From contig NZ_DASZKT010000029.1 in the NCBI RefSeq assembly GCF_035552695.1, positions 1-64,000 on the forward strand: a DNA stretch of 64,000 nucleotides, read 5' to 3'. The position numbers and the translations under genes were made by a program. The stretch is from Actinospica sp035552695. Its GTDB lineage: Bacteria > Actinomycetota > Actinomycetes > Streptomycetales > Catenulisporaceae. Positions 1 through 8,200 of this stretch are shown piece after piece; the stretch's first letter is position 1; each line of letters opens with the position of its first letter. The notes beneath the pieces were generated by a model, which was not told the origin of the DNA, did not search any database, and worked only from the letters and a program-made list of their open reading frames with translations.

Positions 1-717
1 GGCGTCGCTGAGCACGGGCTGACCATCGTAGAAGTCCATCGTCATGATGTTGACCACGGACACCTTCACACCGTTGTTCTTCGCGTCCTGCAGCAGCGCG
101 TACTCCGAGCCGCTGCCGGTCGGCAGCCCGTTCGACGCGACCGCGAGAGTGAAGTCCACCTGCACCGCCGGATCCTCAGCCTGCAGAGCGGCCAGCGCCT
201 GATCGCGGCGCGTTGTGGCGGCGGTGTCGGACAGGACGCTGCCCTCGATGTCGAAGTCGAGGCGGGTGACACCGTAGGTGTTGACCACGTTCAGATAGGC
301 GGCGGTCAGCGAGGAGACGCTGGTGCACGTCTGCGCGATCTCGTTCGGCGTGCTGCCGTTGGGCTCACCGCCGAAGGAGATGATGACGTTGCCGCCGCCG
401 CTCTGGATCGAGCCGACCTGCGAGGTGAAGGCGTTCATCGCCTCGCCGCCGTCCTCCCACTGCGGGGTGCAGCCGGACTGCGGGGTGAGGAAGGCGAGCG
501 TGTAGTACTTCAGGCCGGTCGCGGACTTGTCGGCGGACATGTCCCCGACGTCGGAGCCGTTGACCTGCAGGTAGGGCGCCGCGTAGTGGGCGGGTAAGGC
601 GGCTCCGGCGGCGGTGGCAGGGGCCGCCGCGACGAGCCCGAGGCCGCCCGCGGCAAGCAGCGCGGCGGCGGCCAGCGACAGGGCGCCGGCTGTTCGGGGT
701 CTTATCCTGATCTTCAT
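1..717 (-). CDS. Secreted GH18 family chitinase-like glycosidase (3' end beyond window)
   Basis: Only the first 239 codons are in the window; the gene runs off at position 1. The ATG at 717 is followed by a basic n-region (KIRIRPR), an Ala/Leu-rich hydrophobic core to about residue 36 and a likely signal peptidase site, so the protein is secreted. The glycoside hydrolase 18 active-site signature is seen as LDFDIEG at about residues 140-146, keeping the D-x-D-x-E core with Glu as the expected proton donor; the first Asp of the longer DGxDxDxE form is replaced by Thr. FGGEPNG at about 107-113 corresponds to the SxGG strand motif. GH18 enzymes cleave beta-1,4-linked GlcNAc polymers. It is divergent from a LacI regulator, and a DasR-like site lies between them, which fits chitin-responsive control. 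Binding modules cannot be judged because the C-terminus is missing. Confidence 0.85.
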   Translation of the reverse strand, partial: MKIRIRPRTAGALSLAAAALLAAGGLGLVAAAPATAAGAALPAHYAAPYLQVNGSDVGDMSADKSATGLKYYTLAFLTPQSGCTPQWEDGGEAMNAFTSQVGSIQSGGGNVIISFGGEPNGSTPNEIAQTCTSVSSLTAAYLNVVNTYGVTRLDFDIEGSVLSDTAATTRRDQALAALQAEDPAVQVDFTLAVASNGLPTGSGSEYALLQDAKNNGVKVSVVNIMTMDFYDGQPVLSDA

Positions 718-747
718 CGTGTGTGGGTGATCCCTTCGATTGCGACT

Positions 748-776
748 GAAACAACATCGAAACAACCGCGATCGCG
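748..776. promoter_or_regulatory. Direct repeat plus CG-centred palindrome, candidate LacI operator
   Basis: In the chitinase/LacI intergenic region GAAACAAC occurs at 748-755 and again at 759-766 (11-bp period, one helical turn). It is followed at once by the perfect palindrome CGCGATCGCG at 767-776. CG-centred palindromes are usual operators for LacI-family proteins, and the site lies 30-60 bp upstream of the chitinase start. Assignment to the adjacent LacI protein is inference. Confidence 0.35.
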
Positions 777-820
777 ATTGCAGCAGTACACTCGGCCGGG
801 GGTCAATCACCTGCAGGACA

Positions 821-836
821 ATTGGTCCATACCACA
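821..836. promoter_or_regulatory. DasR-responsive (dre)-like element
   Basis: ATTGGTCCATACCACA matches 12 of 16 positions of the streptomycete dre consensus ACTGGTCTAGACCACT recognised by the GlcNAc-sensing GntR regulator DasR. Chitinase and GlcNAc genes are classic DasR targets, and this site sits between a chitinase gene and a LacI regulator, 22 bp before the LacI start. The match was counted by eye; no dasR gene is in the window. Confidence 0.45.
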
Positions 837-857
837 GAGGATTGTTATGGGGAAGCG

Positions 858-1961
858 ATGAAACAAGACTCTGTTTCAGGCATAGGTTCCGGGAGAGGAG
901 GTTCCGGAACCATCGGCGCGAGCGCGGGCCGGGTCACCGTGCGGGCGATCGCGGCGGAGACCGGGCTGTCGATCGCGACCGTCTCGCGGGTGATCAACGG
1001 TGGTGACAACGTGGCGGCCGACACCCGCGAACGGGTGCTGGAGGTCGTCGACCGGCTCGGCGATCGGGCGCCGGAGCCGCGGAAGCAGCGGGCGCGGCTG
1101 CAGATAGTACGCCCCCCGGTGTTCGTGCGCTGCCCCTACCTGCTGACGGATTATTTCGGGCACATAGTCACGTCGATCGCGGAGACGCTGGCGCTGCACG
1201 GCCAGGAGATGGTGCTCAGCGCGGGCGACGCGGCCGCGCGCTCGACGTCGTTGCGCGAACTGCCGCAGCGGCGGGACGCGCGCGGCGCGGTGCTGATCCT
1301 GCCGCCGGAGCCGCGCGCGGACCTGGAGGCGCTGGCCGCGCGCAGTTACCCCTTCGTGGTCGTGGACCCGCGGATAGACGTGCCGCGCGGCACGGTCTCG
1401 ATCTCGGCGGCGCACTTCTCCGGGGCCCGGGCCGTCACCCGGCACCTCGTGGACCTGGGGCATCGGCGGATCGGCGTGATCACGGGGCCGACGTACTGGC
1501 ACACCCGCGACGACCGGGTCGGCGGGCATCTCGCCGCGCTCTCCGAGGTCGGCGTGCTCGGCGATCCCGAGCTGATGCGGCACGGCGAACCCGCGACGAA
1601 CACGGGCCTGCGCGCGGGCGGCGAACTGCTGGACCTGCGGCCGCGGCCGACGGCGGTCGTCTGTTTCAACGACAAGGTCGCGATCGGCGTGCTGGCGGCG
1701 GCGAGCGCGCGCGGGCTGCGCGTGCCGGAGGACCTGTCGGTGACCGGTTTCGACGACATCGACGTGAGCCGGGCCTCGACGCCGCGGCTGACGACCGTGC
1801 GGCAGCCGCTGCAGGAGATGGGCCGGACCGCCGTCACCATGTTGATGCGCCAGCTCGACGGTCACGCGCACGAGGCGCTCAGCATGGAGCTGGCGACGCA
1901 GCTGATCGTGCGGGAGAGCACCGGACCGGCGCCGGCCCCTGGAACAACTGGAACAGACTGA
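858..1961 (+). CDS. LacI family transcriptional regulator
   Basis: A 367-residue sugar-responsive repressor. The N-terminal helix-turn-helix lies around residues 24-60 (VTVRAIAAETGLSIATVSRV, followed by the hinge region with RERVLEVVDRLG). The rest is a periplasmic-binding-protein-like effector domain with the typical HLVDLGHRRIGVITG and VTGFDDIDVSR segments and a C-terminal VRQPLQEMG motif. Length is slightly above the usual 330-350 because of a Gly/Ser-rich N-terminal tail. The ATG at 858 is preferred over one at 822 because GGGGA lies just upstream; the longer form would add 12 residues. Divergent from the GH18 chitinase, it is the obvious candidate to control it, perhaps with GlcNAc oligomers or another sugar as effector (inference). 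Confidence 0.9.
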   Translation: MKQDSVSGIGSGRGGSGTIGASAGRVTVRAIAAETGLSIATVSRVINGGDNVAADTRERVLEVVDRLGDRAPEPRKQRARLQIVRPPVFVRCPYLLTDYFGHIVTSIAETLALHGQEMVLSAGDAAARSTSLRELPQRRDARGAVLILPPEPRADLEALAARSYPFVVVDPRIDVPRGTVSISAAHFSGARAVTRHLVDLGHRRIGVITGPTYWHTRDDRVGGHLAALSEVGVLGDPELMRHGEPATNTGLRAGGELLDLRPRPTAVVCFNDKVAIGVLAAASARGLRVPEDLSVTGFDDIDVSRASTPRLTTVRQPLQEMGRTAVTMLMRQLDGHAHEALSMELATQLIVRESTGPAPAPGTTGTD

Positions 1962-1963
1962 GT

Positions 1964-1989
1964 GGAGGGCCTGCCGCGGCAGGCCCTCC
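1964..1989. terminator. Strong bidirectional hairpin terminator
   Basis: A perfect inverted repeat: GGAGGGCCTGCC at 1964-1975 and GGCAGGCCCTCC at 1978-1989, separated by GC. It starts 2 bp after the lacI-type stop codon and lies 11 bp beyond the stop of the convergent AhpD-like gene, so it can terminate both transcripts. No U-tract follows, as is common in actinomycetes. Confidence 0.8.
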
Positions 1990-2000
1990 CGCCGGGCAGC

Positions 2001-2456
2001 TCAGCCCCAGTTGCCCGGAATCTGCCGAGTCGTCGCGTTGATCCGGTTGAACATGTTCGTCATCGCGATCGTCAGCACGATCCCGGCGAGCTGCTTCTCG
2101 TCGAAGTGCTCGGCCGCCTCGTCCCACACCGCGTCCGGCACCGGGTCGGACTTGTCGGCCAGCCGCGTCGCGTGCTCGGCCAGGTTCAGCGCGGCACGCT
2201 CGGCGTCGGTGAAATACGGCGCCTCCCGCCAGGCCGCGATCAGCGCCATCCGCTCGTCCGTCTCGCCGGCCTTGCGCAGACCCTGCAGTCCGTAGGTCAC
2301 GCAGACGCTGCACCCGTTGATCTGGCTGGCCCGCATGTGCACCAGCTGCACGATCAGCTCGGGCACGCCCGAGGCCGCGGTCTGCGCGTTGATCTCCTGG
2401 ATCGGCTTCATGACGCCGGGCAGCAGGACTGCGGGGTTCTTCATCCGGGCTTCCAT
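2001..2456 (-). CDS. AhpD-like carboxymuconolactone decarboxylase family protein
   Basis: A 151-residue protein of the CMD/AhpD fold. The redox CxxC pair is in INGCSVCV at about residues 47-54; the third residue of the AhpD motif, usually His, is Tyr here (CSVCVTYG), as in many alkylhydroperoxidase-like paralogues. The second half contains the DERMALIAAWREAPYFTDAERAAL-type segment found in this subfamily (quoted only in part: key residues W, F and E around 74-87). Such proteins are proposed peroxidases, but the substrate is unknown. It stands alone, convergent with the LacI gene and divergent from panD. A GGAACC element lies just upstream of the ATG. Function beyond the family is not supported. 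Confidence 0.85.
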   Translation of the reverse strand: MEARMKNPAVLLPGVMKPIQEINAQTAASGVPELIVQLVHMRASQINGCSVCVTYGLQGLRKAGETDERMALIAAWREAPYFTDAERAALNLAEHATRLADKSDPVPDAVWDEAAEHFDEKQLAGIVLTIAMTNMFNRINATTRQIPGNWG

Positions 2457-2620
2457 CGTGGTTCCTTCCGTCGTTCGGCTCTCACCCTGATGACGGATGC
2501 CGAAGGGGAAGTGTGACGAACGGCCGGGATGACTCTGATTACATGTCCCCGATTACTATGTCCCCGGCCACTGAATCGTCCGGTACCCGCGAGGGACTGG
2601 AACGGACCCGGGAGCGACCG

Positions 2621-3034
2621 ATGTACCGCACCATGCTCAAATCCAAGATCCACCGCGCCACGGTGACGCACGCCGACCTGGACTACGTCGGCTCGGTGAC
2701 CGTGGACCGCGACCTGATGGACGCCGCCGACCTGCTGCCCGGCGAACTCGTCGCCATCGTGGACGTGACGAACGGCGCTCGGCTCGAGACGTACGTCATC
2801 GAGGGCGAACGCGGCTCCGGGGTCATCGGGATCAACGGAGCCGCCGCGCACCTCGTGCACCCCGGCGATCTCGTGATCCTGATCAGCTACCTGCAGGTCG
2901 CGTACGGGCAGGAGCAGGAGTATCAGCCGCGCATCGTGCACGTGGACGCGGCGAACCGCATAGTCGAGCTCGGCGCGGACGCGTCGTCACCGGTGCCCGG
3001 CAGCAGCCAGGTGCGGGCGCCGCTGGCCGTCTAG
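2621..3034 (+). CDS. panD: Aspartate 1-decarboxylase, pyruvoyl-dependent
   Basis: A 137-residue proenzyme that makes beta-alanine from L-aspartate for pantothenate and CoA synthesis. It self-cleaves between Gly24 and Ser25; YVGSVTVD places these residues exactly where the family has them, and Ser25 becomes the pyruvoyl group. The conserved N-terminus MYRTMLKSKIHRATV, the NGARLETYVI segment and GINGAAAHLV are all present. The ATG at 2621, preceded by GGGAG, is chosen over an in-frame ATG at 2513, because the extra 36 residues would precede the canonical family start and would upset cleavage spacing. No other pantothenate gene is nearby. The gene is divergent from the AhpD-like protein. Confidence 0.96.
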   Translation: MYRTMLKSKIHRATVTHADLDYVGSVTVDRDLMDAADLLPGELVAIVDVTNGARLETYVIEGERGSGVIGINGAAAHLVHPGDLVILISYLQVAYGQEQEYQPRIVHVDAANRIVELGADASSPVPGSSQVRAPLAV

Positions 3035-3060
3035 ACTCGCCTGACTCGCCTGCTCGCCTG

Positions 3061-3843
3061 CTATCCCGCGAAGGCCGGAGCGGGCAGGGTGAGCACGACG
3101 TAGGGGGCGCCGAGGACGGGCTGCGAGACGTTGTAGACGGGGACGCCGCCGAGGGTGCGGGCGACGTGCGTGCCGCGGCGCGCCATGGCGTGCACGGCCA
3201 CGTCGGCGCCGGCCGCGTCGATGCTGCTGCCGAGAATCTGGTTGCCGAGGTTCGCGCGGATGGTCTCGCGCTCGCCCTTGAGGGTGCCGGGGGCGGGCGA
3301 GTAGTGCGTGAGCGCGACGCGGAAATCAGCGCCCTGTTCCGCGAGCTCGGCGAGGGCGTTGCCGAAGCGCGCGTTGCTGACCTGCTCGCGGTCGGCCTGC
3401 CGGTGCTCGCGGACCACGGACCAGAGCTGGTAGTCGATGCCGAAACCGCCCGGGAAGCCGGTGGTGCCCGCGACGCCGAGGCGCATGCCGCCCATGTCGA
3501 GCACCACCGAACTGGCCTCGAGTACCGTCCAGCCCATCGAGGTGAGCGCGCCGCGCATCAGCGACTCCTGGCCCACCTCGTGGTCGCGGGCGCCCAGGAC
3601 GGCGACGATCGGGATGCCGATGCCGTCGAGCTCGTCGGCGAGCGTCTCGGCCTCGGAGACCAGGCCCGAGGCGGTCAGGCCGCCAGCGAGCAGCAGCACG
3701 TCGGCGGACTCGACGACGGACGCGTACCGGGGACGCAGCGCGCCGCGCTGCTCGACGGCCATGCGCAGGTCGCCCACTGCGGCGAGGCGGATCGTGCCCG
3801 CGTCGCCGGAACCGTTCCCACCGTCTTCATCGCGCTTGGGCAC
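3061..3843 (-). CDS. Metallophosphoesterase-fold protein with degenerate metal site
   Basis: A 260-residue protein whose layout follows calcineurin-like phosphoesterases, but the metal-binding motifs are eroded. The first motif reads AVGDLRM (usual GDxH, His to Arg), the second LLLAGGLT (usual GDLT, Asp to Gly), the third VLGARDHE (usual GNHE, Asn lost), then LTHYSP, which keeps its His, and finally VHAMARRGTH in place of GHxH. The overall order and spacing still match the family. It is therefore likely a catalytically weak or inactive family member, perhaps a binding or scaffold protein (inference). The sequence is intact with no frameshift and ends convergently with panD. A short imperfect triplication of CTCGCCTG lies between the two genes. 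Confidence 0.65.
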   Translation of the reverse strand: MPKRDEDGGNGSGDAGTIRLAAVGDLRMAVEQRGALRPRYASVVESADVLLLAGGLTASGLVSEAETLADELDGIGIPIVAVLGARDHEVGQESLMRGALTSMGWTVLEASSVVLDMGGMRLGVAGTTGFPGGFGIDYQLWSVVREHRQADREQVSNARFGNALAELAEQGADFRVALTHYSPAPGTLKGERETIRANLGNQILGSSIDAAGADVAVHAMARRGTHVARTLGGVPVYNVSQPVLGAPYVVLTLPAPAFAG

Positions 3844-3897
3844 GAACCGCAGCGTAGCACCGGTGTATCGCTGTTCGTATTCACTTGTGCCCGCATG

Positions 3898-5223
3898 TCA
3901 CACGGGCGGCAGCGGAGGCAGCTTCGGCGATTCGAGCCAGCGTTCGAAGAAGACCTCCGGACGGGTCATCACAGGGGTCTCACTCGCCGTCACGAGCTTC
4001 ACGAAGTCCGCCGTGCGCACGCCGCCGAGCCGGTGGGCGGCCGTCCACTGACGCATGGTCCTGAGGAAGGCCACGTCGCCGATGGTCAGCCGCAGCGCGT
4101 GCAGGGTGAGGGCGCCGCGCTTGTACACGCGGTCGTCGAACATGTCCGCCGGGCCGGGATCGCCGAGCACCAGGTTCTGCGGCCGCTTCGTCAGCCGCTG
4201 GTGCCAGCGGCGCGCGTGCTCGTCGGCCGAGCGCTGGCCGGAGACCTCGGACCAGAGCCACTCCGAGTACGCGGCGAACCCCTCGTGCAGCCATATGTCG
4301 CGCCAGTCGAGGATCGTCAGGCTGTTGCCGAACCACTGGTGGGACAGCTCGTGCGCGATCAGCCGCTCGTTCTCCCAGGCCGCCGCGAGGTGGTTCACGC
4401 CGAAGATCGACATGCCCTGCGCCTCGATCGGGATCTCCAGGTCGTCGTCCGCGACCACGGCCGTGTATCCGCCTTCGAAGGGATACGGACCGTAGAACCT
4501 TTCGAAGACCTCGATCATCCGCGGCTGGTTGGCGAACGCCGTCTTCGCGCGGCTGACGAAGCGCGGCGGGACGACCAGGCGCTGCTGTACGCCGCGATTC
4601 GACAGTTCGACGCTGCGGTACTTGCCGATCTGCACGCTCGCCAGGTAGGTCGCCATCGGCTCGTCCTGCCGGTACGTCCAGGTCGTGTTCGAGCCGCCGC
4701 CCACGCGGCTGACCAGCACGCCGTTGGCCACGACGTGGTACGCCGACTGCGTGGTCACCGTGATCCGATACGAGGCCTTGCGGTCCGGGCGGTCGTCGCA
4801 CGGGAACCAGGAGGGCGCGCCGATCGGCTGGCTGGCCACGAGCACGCCGTCGGTCAGCTGCTCCCAGCCGAGCGTGCCGAAGCGGCTGTTCATCGGCTTG
4901 GGCGTGCCGCTGTACCTGATCTCTATCTTGAACGTGTGCCCGGCGGCCAGCGGCTCGGCCGGCGTGACGCGCAGCTTGTCGGCACGCTGGGTGTGCCGGG
5001 CGCGGGTGACCCGGTGCTCGCTGTCGATGGCGACGCGGTCCACGCGCAGCGCGCTCGACAGGTCGAGGACGAGCTCGCGCAGCGGCTCGGGGCCGGTCGC
5101 CGTGGCGGTGAGCACCGCGCCGCCGTCCAGCCGGTTCGACGAGACGCGGTAAACGAGCCCCAGTTCGTAGCGGGTGATCAGATAGCCCTCGTTGCCGCGC
5201 TGTGGGAAGTACGGTTCAGCCAT
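3898..5223 (-). CDS. M1 family zinc metallopeptidase (aminopeptidase-like)
   Basis: A 441-residue gluzincin. The zinc motif HELSHQWFGN is at residues 291-300 and the third ligand Glu314 lies in LHEGFAAYSEWLW. The exopeptidase GxMEN motif is replaced by PIEAQGMSIFG, keeping one Glu as in other actinobacterial M1 enzymes. No signal peptide or transmembrane segment is seen, so it is predicted to be cytoplasmic. The ATG at 5223 lies 11 bp after the stop of the Pls-like synthetase, so the two are almost certainly co-transcribed. Known epsilon-poly-lysine-degrading enzymes are zinc aminopeptidases associated with Pls synthetases, so this enzyme may trim or degrade the product of its partner (inference by analogy). 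The length is that of the short M1 form without the long C-terminal helical domain. Confidence 0.9.
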   Translation of the reverse strand: MAEPYFPQRGNEGYLITRYELGLVYRVSSNRLDGGAVLTATATGPEPLRELVLDLSSALRVDRVAIDSEHRVTRARHTQRADKLRVTPAEPLAAGHTFKIEIRYSGTPKPMNSRFGTLGWEQLTDGVLVASQPIGAPSWFPCDDRPDRKASYRITVTTQSAYHVVANGVLVSRVGGGSNTTWTYRQDEPMATYLASVQIGKYRSVELSNRGVQQRLVVPPRFVSRAKTAFANQPRMIEVFERFYGPYPFEGGYTAVVADDDLEIPIEAQGMSIFGVNHLAAAWENERLIAHELSHQWFGNSLTILDWRDIWLHEGFAAYSEWLWSEVSGQRSADEHARRWHQRLTKRPQNLVLGDPGPADMFDDRVYKRGALTLHALRLTIGDVAFLRTMRQWTAAHRLGGVRTADFVKLVTASETPVMTRPEVFFERWLESPKLPPLPPV

Positions 5224-5234
5224 CGCTCTGTGTG

Positions 5235-8200
5235 TCAGTTCTCTTCGTCGCCGGCGTGCTCGGTCCAGGGCGCGATCGGGTTCCCGGCCCAGCGGGTGCG
5301 GGCCGGCACCCCCTCGCCGCGCATCACCAGCGAGGCCGGACCGACGGTCGCCGCGGCGCCGATGCTCGCGGCGGGCAGGATGACGCACTGCGGTCCGAGC
5401 GTGGCGCCCGCATGCAGGGTCACGACGTCCATGCTCATCACGCGGTCGTGGAACAGGTGGGTCTGCACGACGCAGCCGCGGTTCACGGTCGCGCCGTCCT
5501 CGAGCACGATCAGGTCGGCCTCGGGCAGCCAGTACGTGTCGCACCACACGCCGCGGCCGATCTTCGAGCCGAGTGAACGCAGCCACAGGTTGAGCGGCGC
5601 GGTGCCGAGCCAGGACTCCGCGAACCAGGGCGCGGCGATCAGCTCGATGAAGTTGTCGGCGAGTTCGTTACGCCAGACGAATGAACTCCACAGCGGCTGG
5701 TCCTCGGCCTTGATCCGGCCGACGAGCGCCCACTTGGCCGCCGAGGACAGCGCGGCGGCGAGCGCCCCGACGCCGAGGATCACCGGTCCGCCGAGCACCG
5801 TGGCGACGACGAGTCCGGCATTCGCGGCGAGCTCGACCTCGATCGCGGCGGCGAGCAGCAGCAGCGCGGCCGTGCACGCGGCCGGGATCACCCGGCACAC
5901 TTCGACGGCGGCACGCGCGGCCTTGAGCTTGCGCGGCGGGTCGTAGGTGAGCGAACTGTCGGTGTCCTGATTCGCGCGACGCAGCCGTTCGGGTGGCATG
6001 CCGAGGTAGGACTTCCCTCGTTTGGCCTTACGCGGCGCGGCGGAGAGCACCCCGACGAGGCTGCCCTTGGGCAGCTTGCGGCCATGCCCGACCATGCCGG
6101 AGTTGCCGACGAACACACGCTTGCCGATGCGCACCGTGCCGACGCTCAGCCGTCCGTCGGACAGCTCGTAGGGCGCGATCATCGTGTCGTCGGCGAGGAA
6201 GGCGCCGTTGTCCACGCTCGTCATCGCGGGCACGGCGAGCACCGTGGACAGCTCCACGTCGCGCCCGACCTTCATGCCGAGCAGGCGCAGCCAGGTCGGC
6301 GTCGCGATGGACGCGTAGAGCGGGTACAGCCAGACGCGGGCCATTCCCATCAGCTGCGTCGTCGTCCAGACGCGCCACGCCGCGGGGCTGTGCAGCGGGT
6401 AGTCGCCGGGCCGCATGCCGATACTCAGGGCCCGTACTCCGAGGAGAAGGAGCAGTCCGAAGACCAGGAAGAACACGAGGACGGCCGGAAGCACGCCCGG
6501 AATCGCGTCGCCGAGCGCCGCCCACGCGCTGCCGCTGCCGCTCGTGAAGGAGCCGAGGACGGCGAGCGCCGGGACGGCCGCCGCGAGCGGGATCAGGCCC
6601 AGCAGCGACGCGGTGAGGCCGTAGACGACGGTCCAGTGCCGCGTGTACGGCGCACGCACGACTCCGCGCTCGCTCTTGCTGAGCTTGCCGACGCGCTTCG
6701 CGGGCGATCCGGCCCAGTGCTGGCCGCCGGGCACCTCGCCGTCGACCGCCGAACCGGGGGCGACGCGCGCGTGCCGGCCGATGCGGGCGCCGGGCAGCAG
6801 TGTGGAGCGGGCGCCGACCGAGGCGTTCGCGTCGACGCGGATCTCGCCGACCCGCACCGTGCCGCCGTCGATCCAGTGTCCGGACAGGTCCACCTCGGGC
6901 TCGATCGCGGCACCTTCAGCCAATCGGAGCATTCCGGTGACCGGCGGGGGCGAATGCAGTACCGCGTCCTTGTGAATGCGGGCGCCGAGCGCGCGGGCAT
7001 AGAGCGGTATCCACGGCCCGCTCGCGATGCTCACGACCGCCGTGTGCAGGGAAAGCTGTTCGGCCGCCCACAGGCGCAGGTGGACGCCGCCGCCGCGCGG
7101 GTACTCCCCCGGCTGCAGGTCGCGCAGCAGGGCGCGGGTGCCCAGCGCGGTGACGGCGATTCGCCCGGGCGGAGTAACGAAGAGCACGAATCCGACGGCG
7201 ATCCAGGCCCACGCGACGTGCGGCGCCCAGGTCGGCGCGAGGATGTCGGCGAGCGCGGCCAGCACCGTCAGCCAGCGCATCGAACCGATGATGCTCAGCG
7301 GAATCATGGCGCCGACCTGCGCCCACTGGAACCAGCGCGGAACCGGCGTGACGACCACGTCGTTCTGCGGCTGGGCCGTGGTGGCGGTCTTCGTCGGCGT
7401 CAGCTCGGTGAGCCGAGCCGACAGTCCGCCGAACGAGGGATTGTCGTACACGTCGCGCACGGTCACGGTCGGGTGTTGCGCGCGGAGCACGGACACGAAG
7501 CGCGCGGCCGCGAGGCTGCCGCCGCCGGCGTCGAAGAAGTCGGCGGCGAGGGACGGCGGGCGCTCGCCGAGGACCGCCGCCCACTGCTCGGCCAGCGCTT
7601 CCTGCCGCGGCGTCAGCTCGACGGCTTCCGTGGCTTCGATCTCGATACCGGAATCCGGCAGCGGCCAGGGCAGCGCGTTCCGGTCGACCTTGCCCGAGGT
7701 GCGCGTGGGCAGCGCGTCGACGATCGCGATCCGCGGCACGAGCGCGGCCGGAAGCTTCGCGATCAGCAGGGAACGTGCCTCGACCGCGTCGAACGGGATC
7801 GGCCCGAAGTCCGCGCTCTCGTCCAGCGAGTCCGGGACGGGCTCGCTGGGCACCACGTACCCGATCAGCACCTGCCCGCCCGCCGGACCCCTCACCGCGG
7901 CCGCGGCCGCCGCGACACCCGGCAGCGCCTGCAGCGCGGCGTCGATCTCGCCGAGCTCGATGCGGCGGCCGCCGAGCTTGATCTGCTCATCCGCGCGGCC
8001 GAGGAAGACCAGGCCCTCCGGATCCGCGCGGACCAGGTCGCCGCTGCGGTACGCGCGGTCCCAGCCGACCGAGGGCAGCGGCGCGTACTTCGCCGCGTCC
8101 TTCTCGGGGTCCAGGTAGCGGGCCATGCCGGCGCCCGCGATCACCAGCTCGCCGGACTGGCCGGACGCCACCGGCCGGCCCTGCGGGTCGATGACGGCGA

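Noticed and set aside
2513..2620. Upstream start of panD
   Set aside because: It would add 36 residues ahead of the conserved start and displace the Gly24-Ser25 cleavage site.
3035..3060. Imperfect CTCGCCTG triplication after panD
   Set aside because: Too short and degenerate for a defined function; probably slippage.
3166..5946. A 926-codon open frame on the plus strand opposite the M1 peptidase and synthetase
   Set aside because: Its translation is Arg/Ala/Gly/His-rich without any motif and mirrors genuine genes on the other strand; long antisense frames are normal at this GC content.
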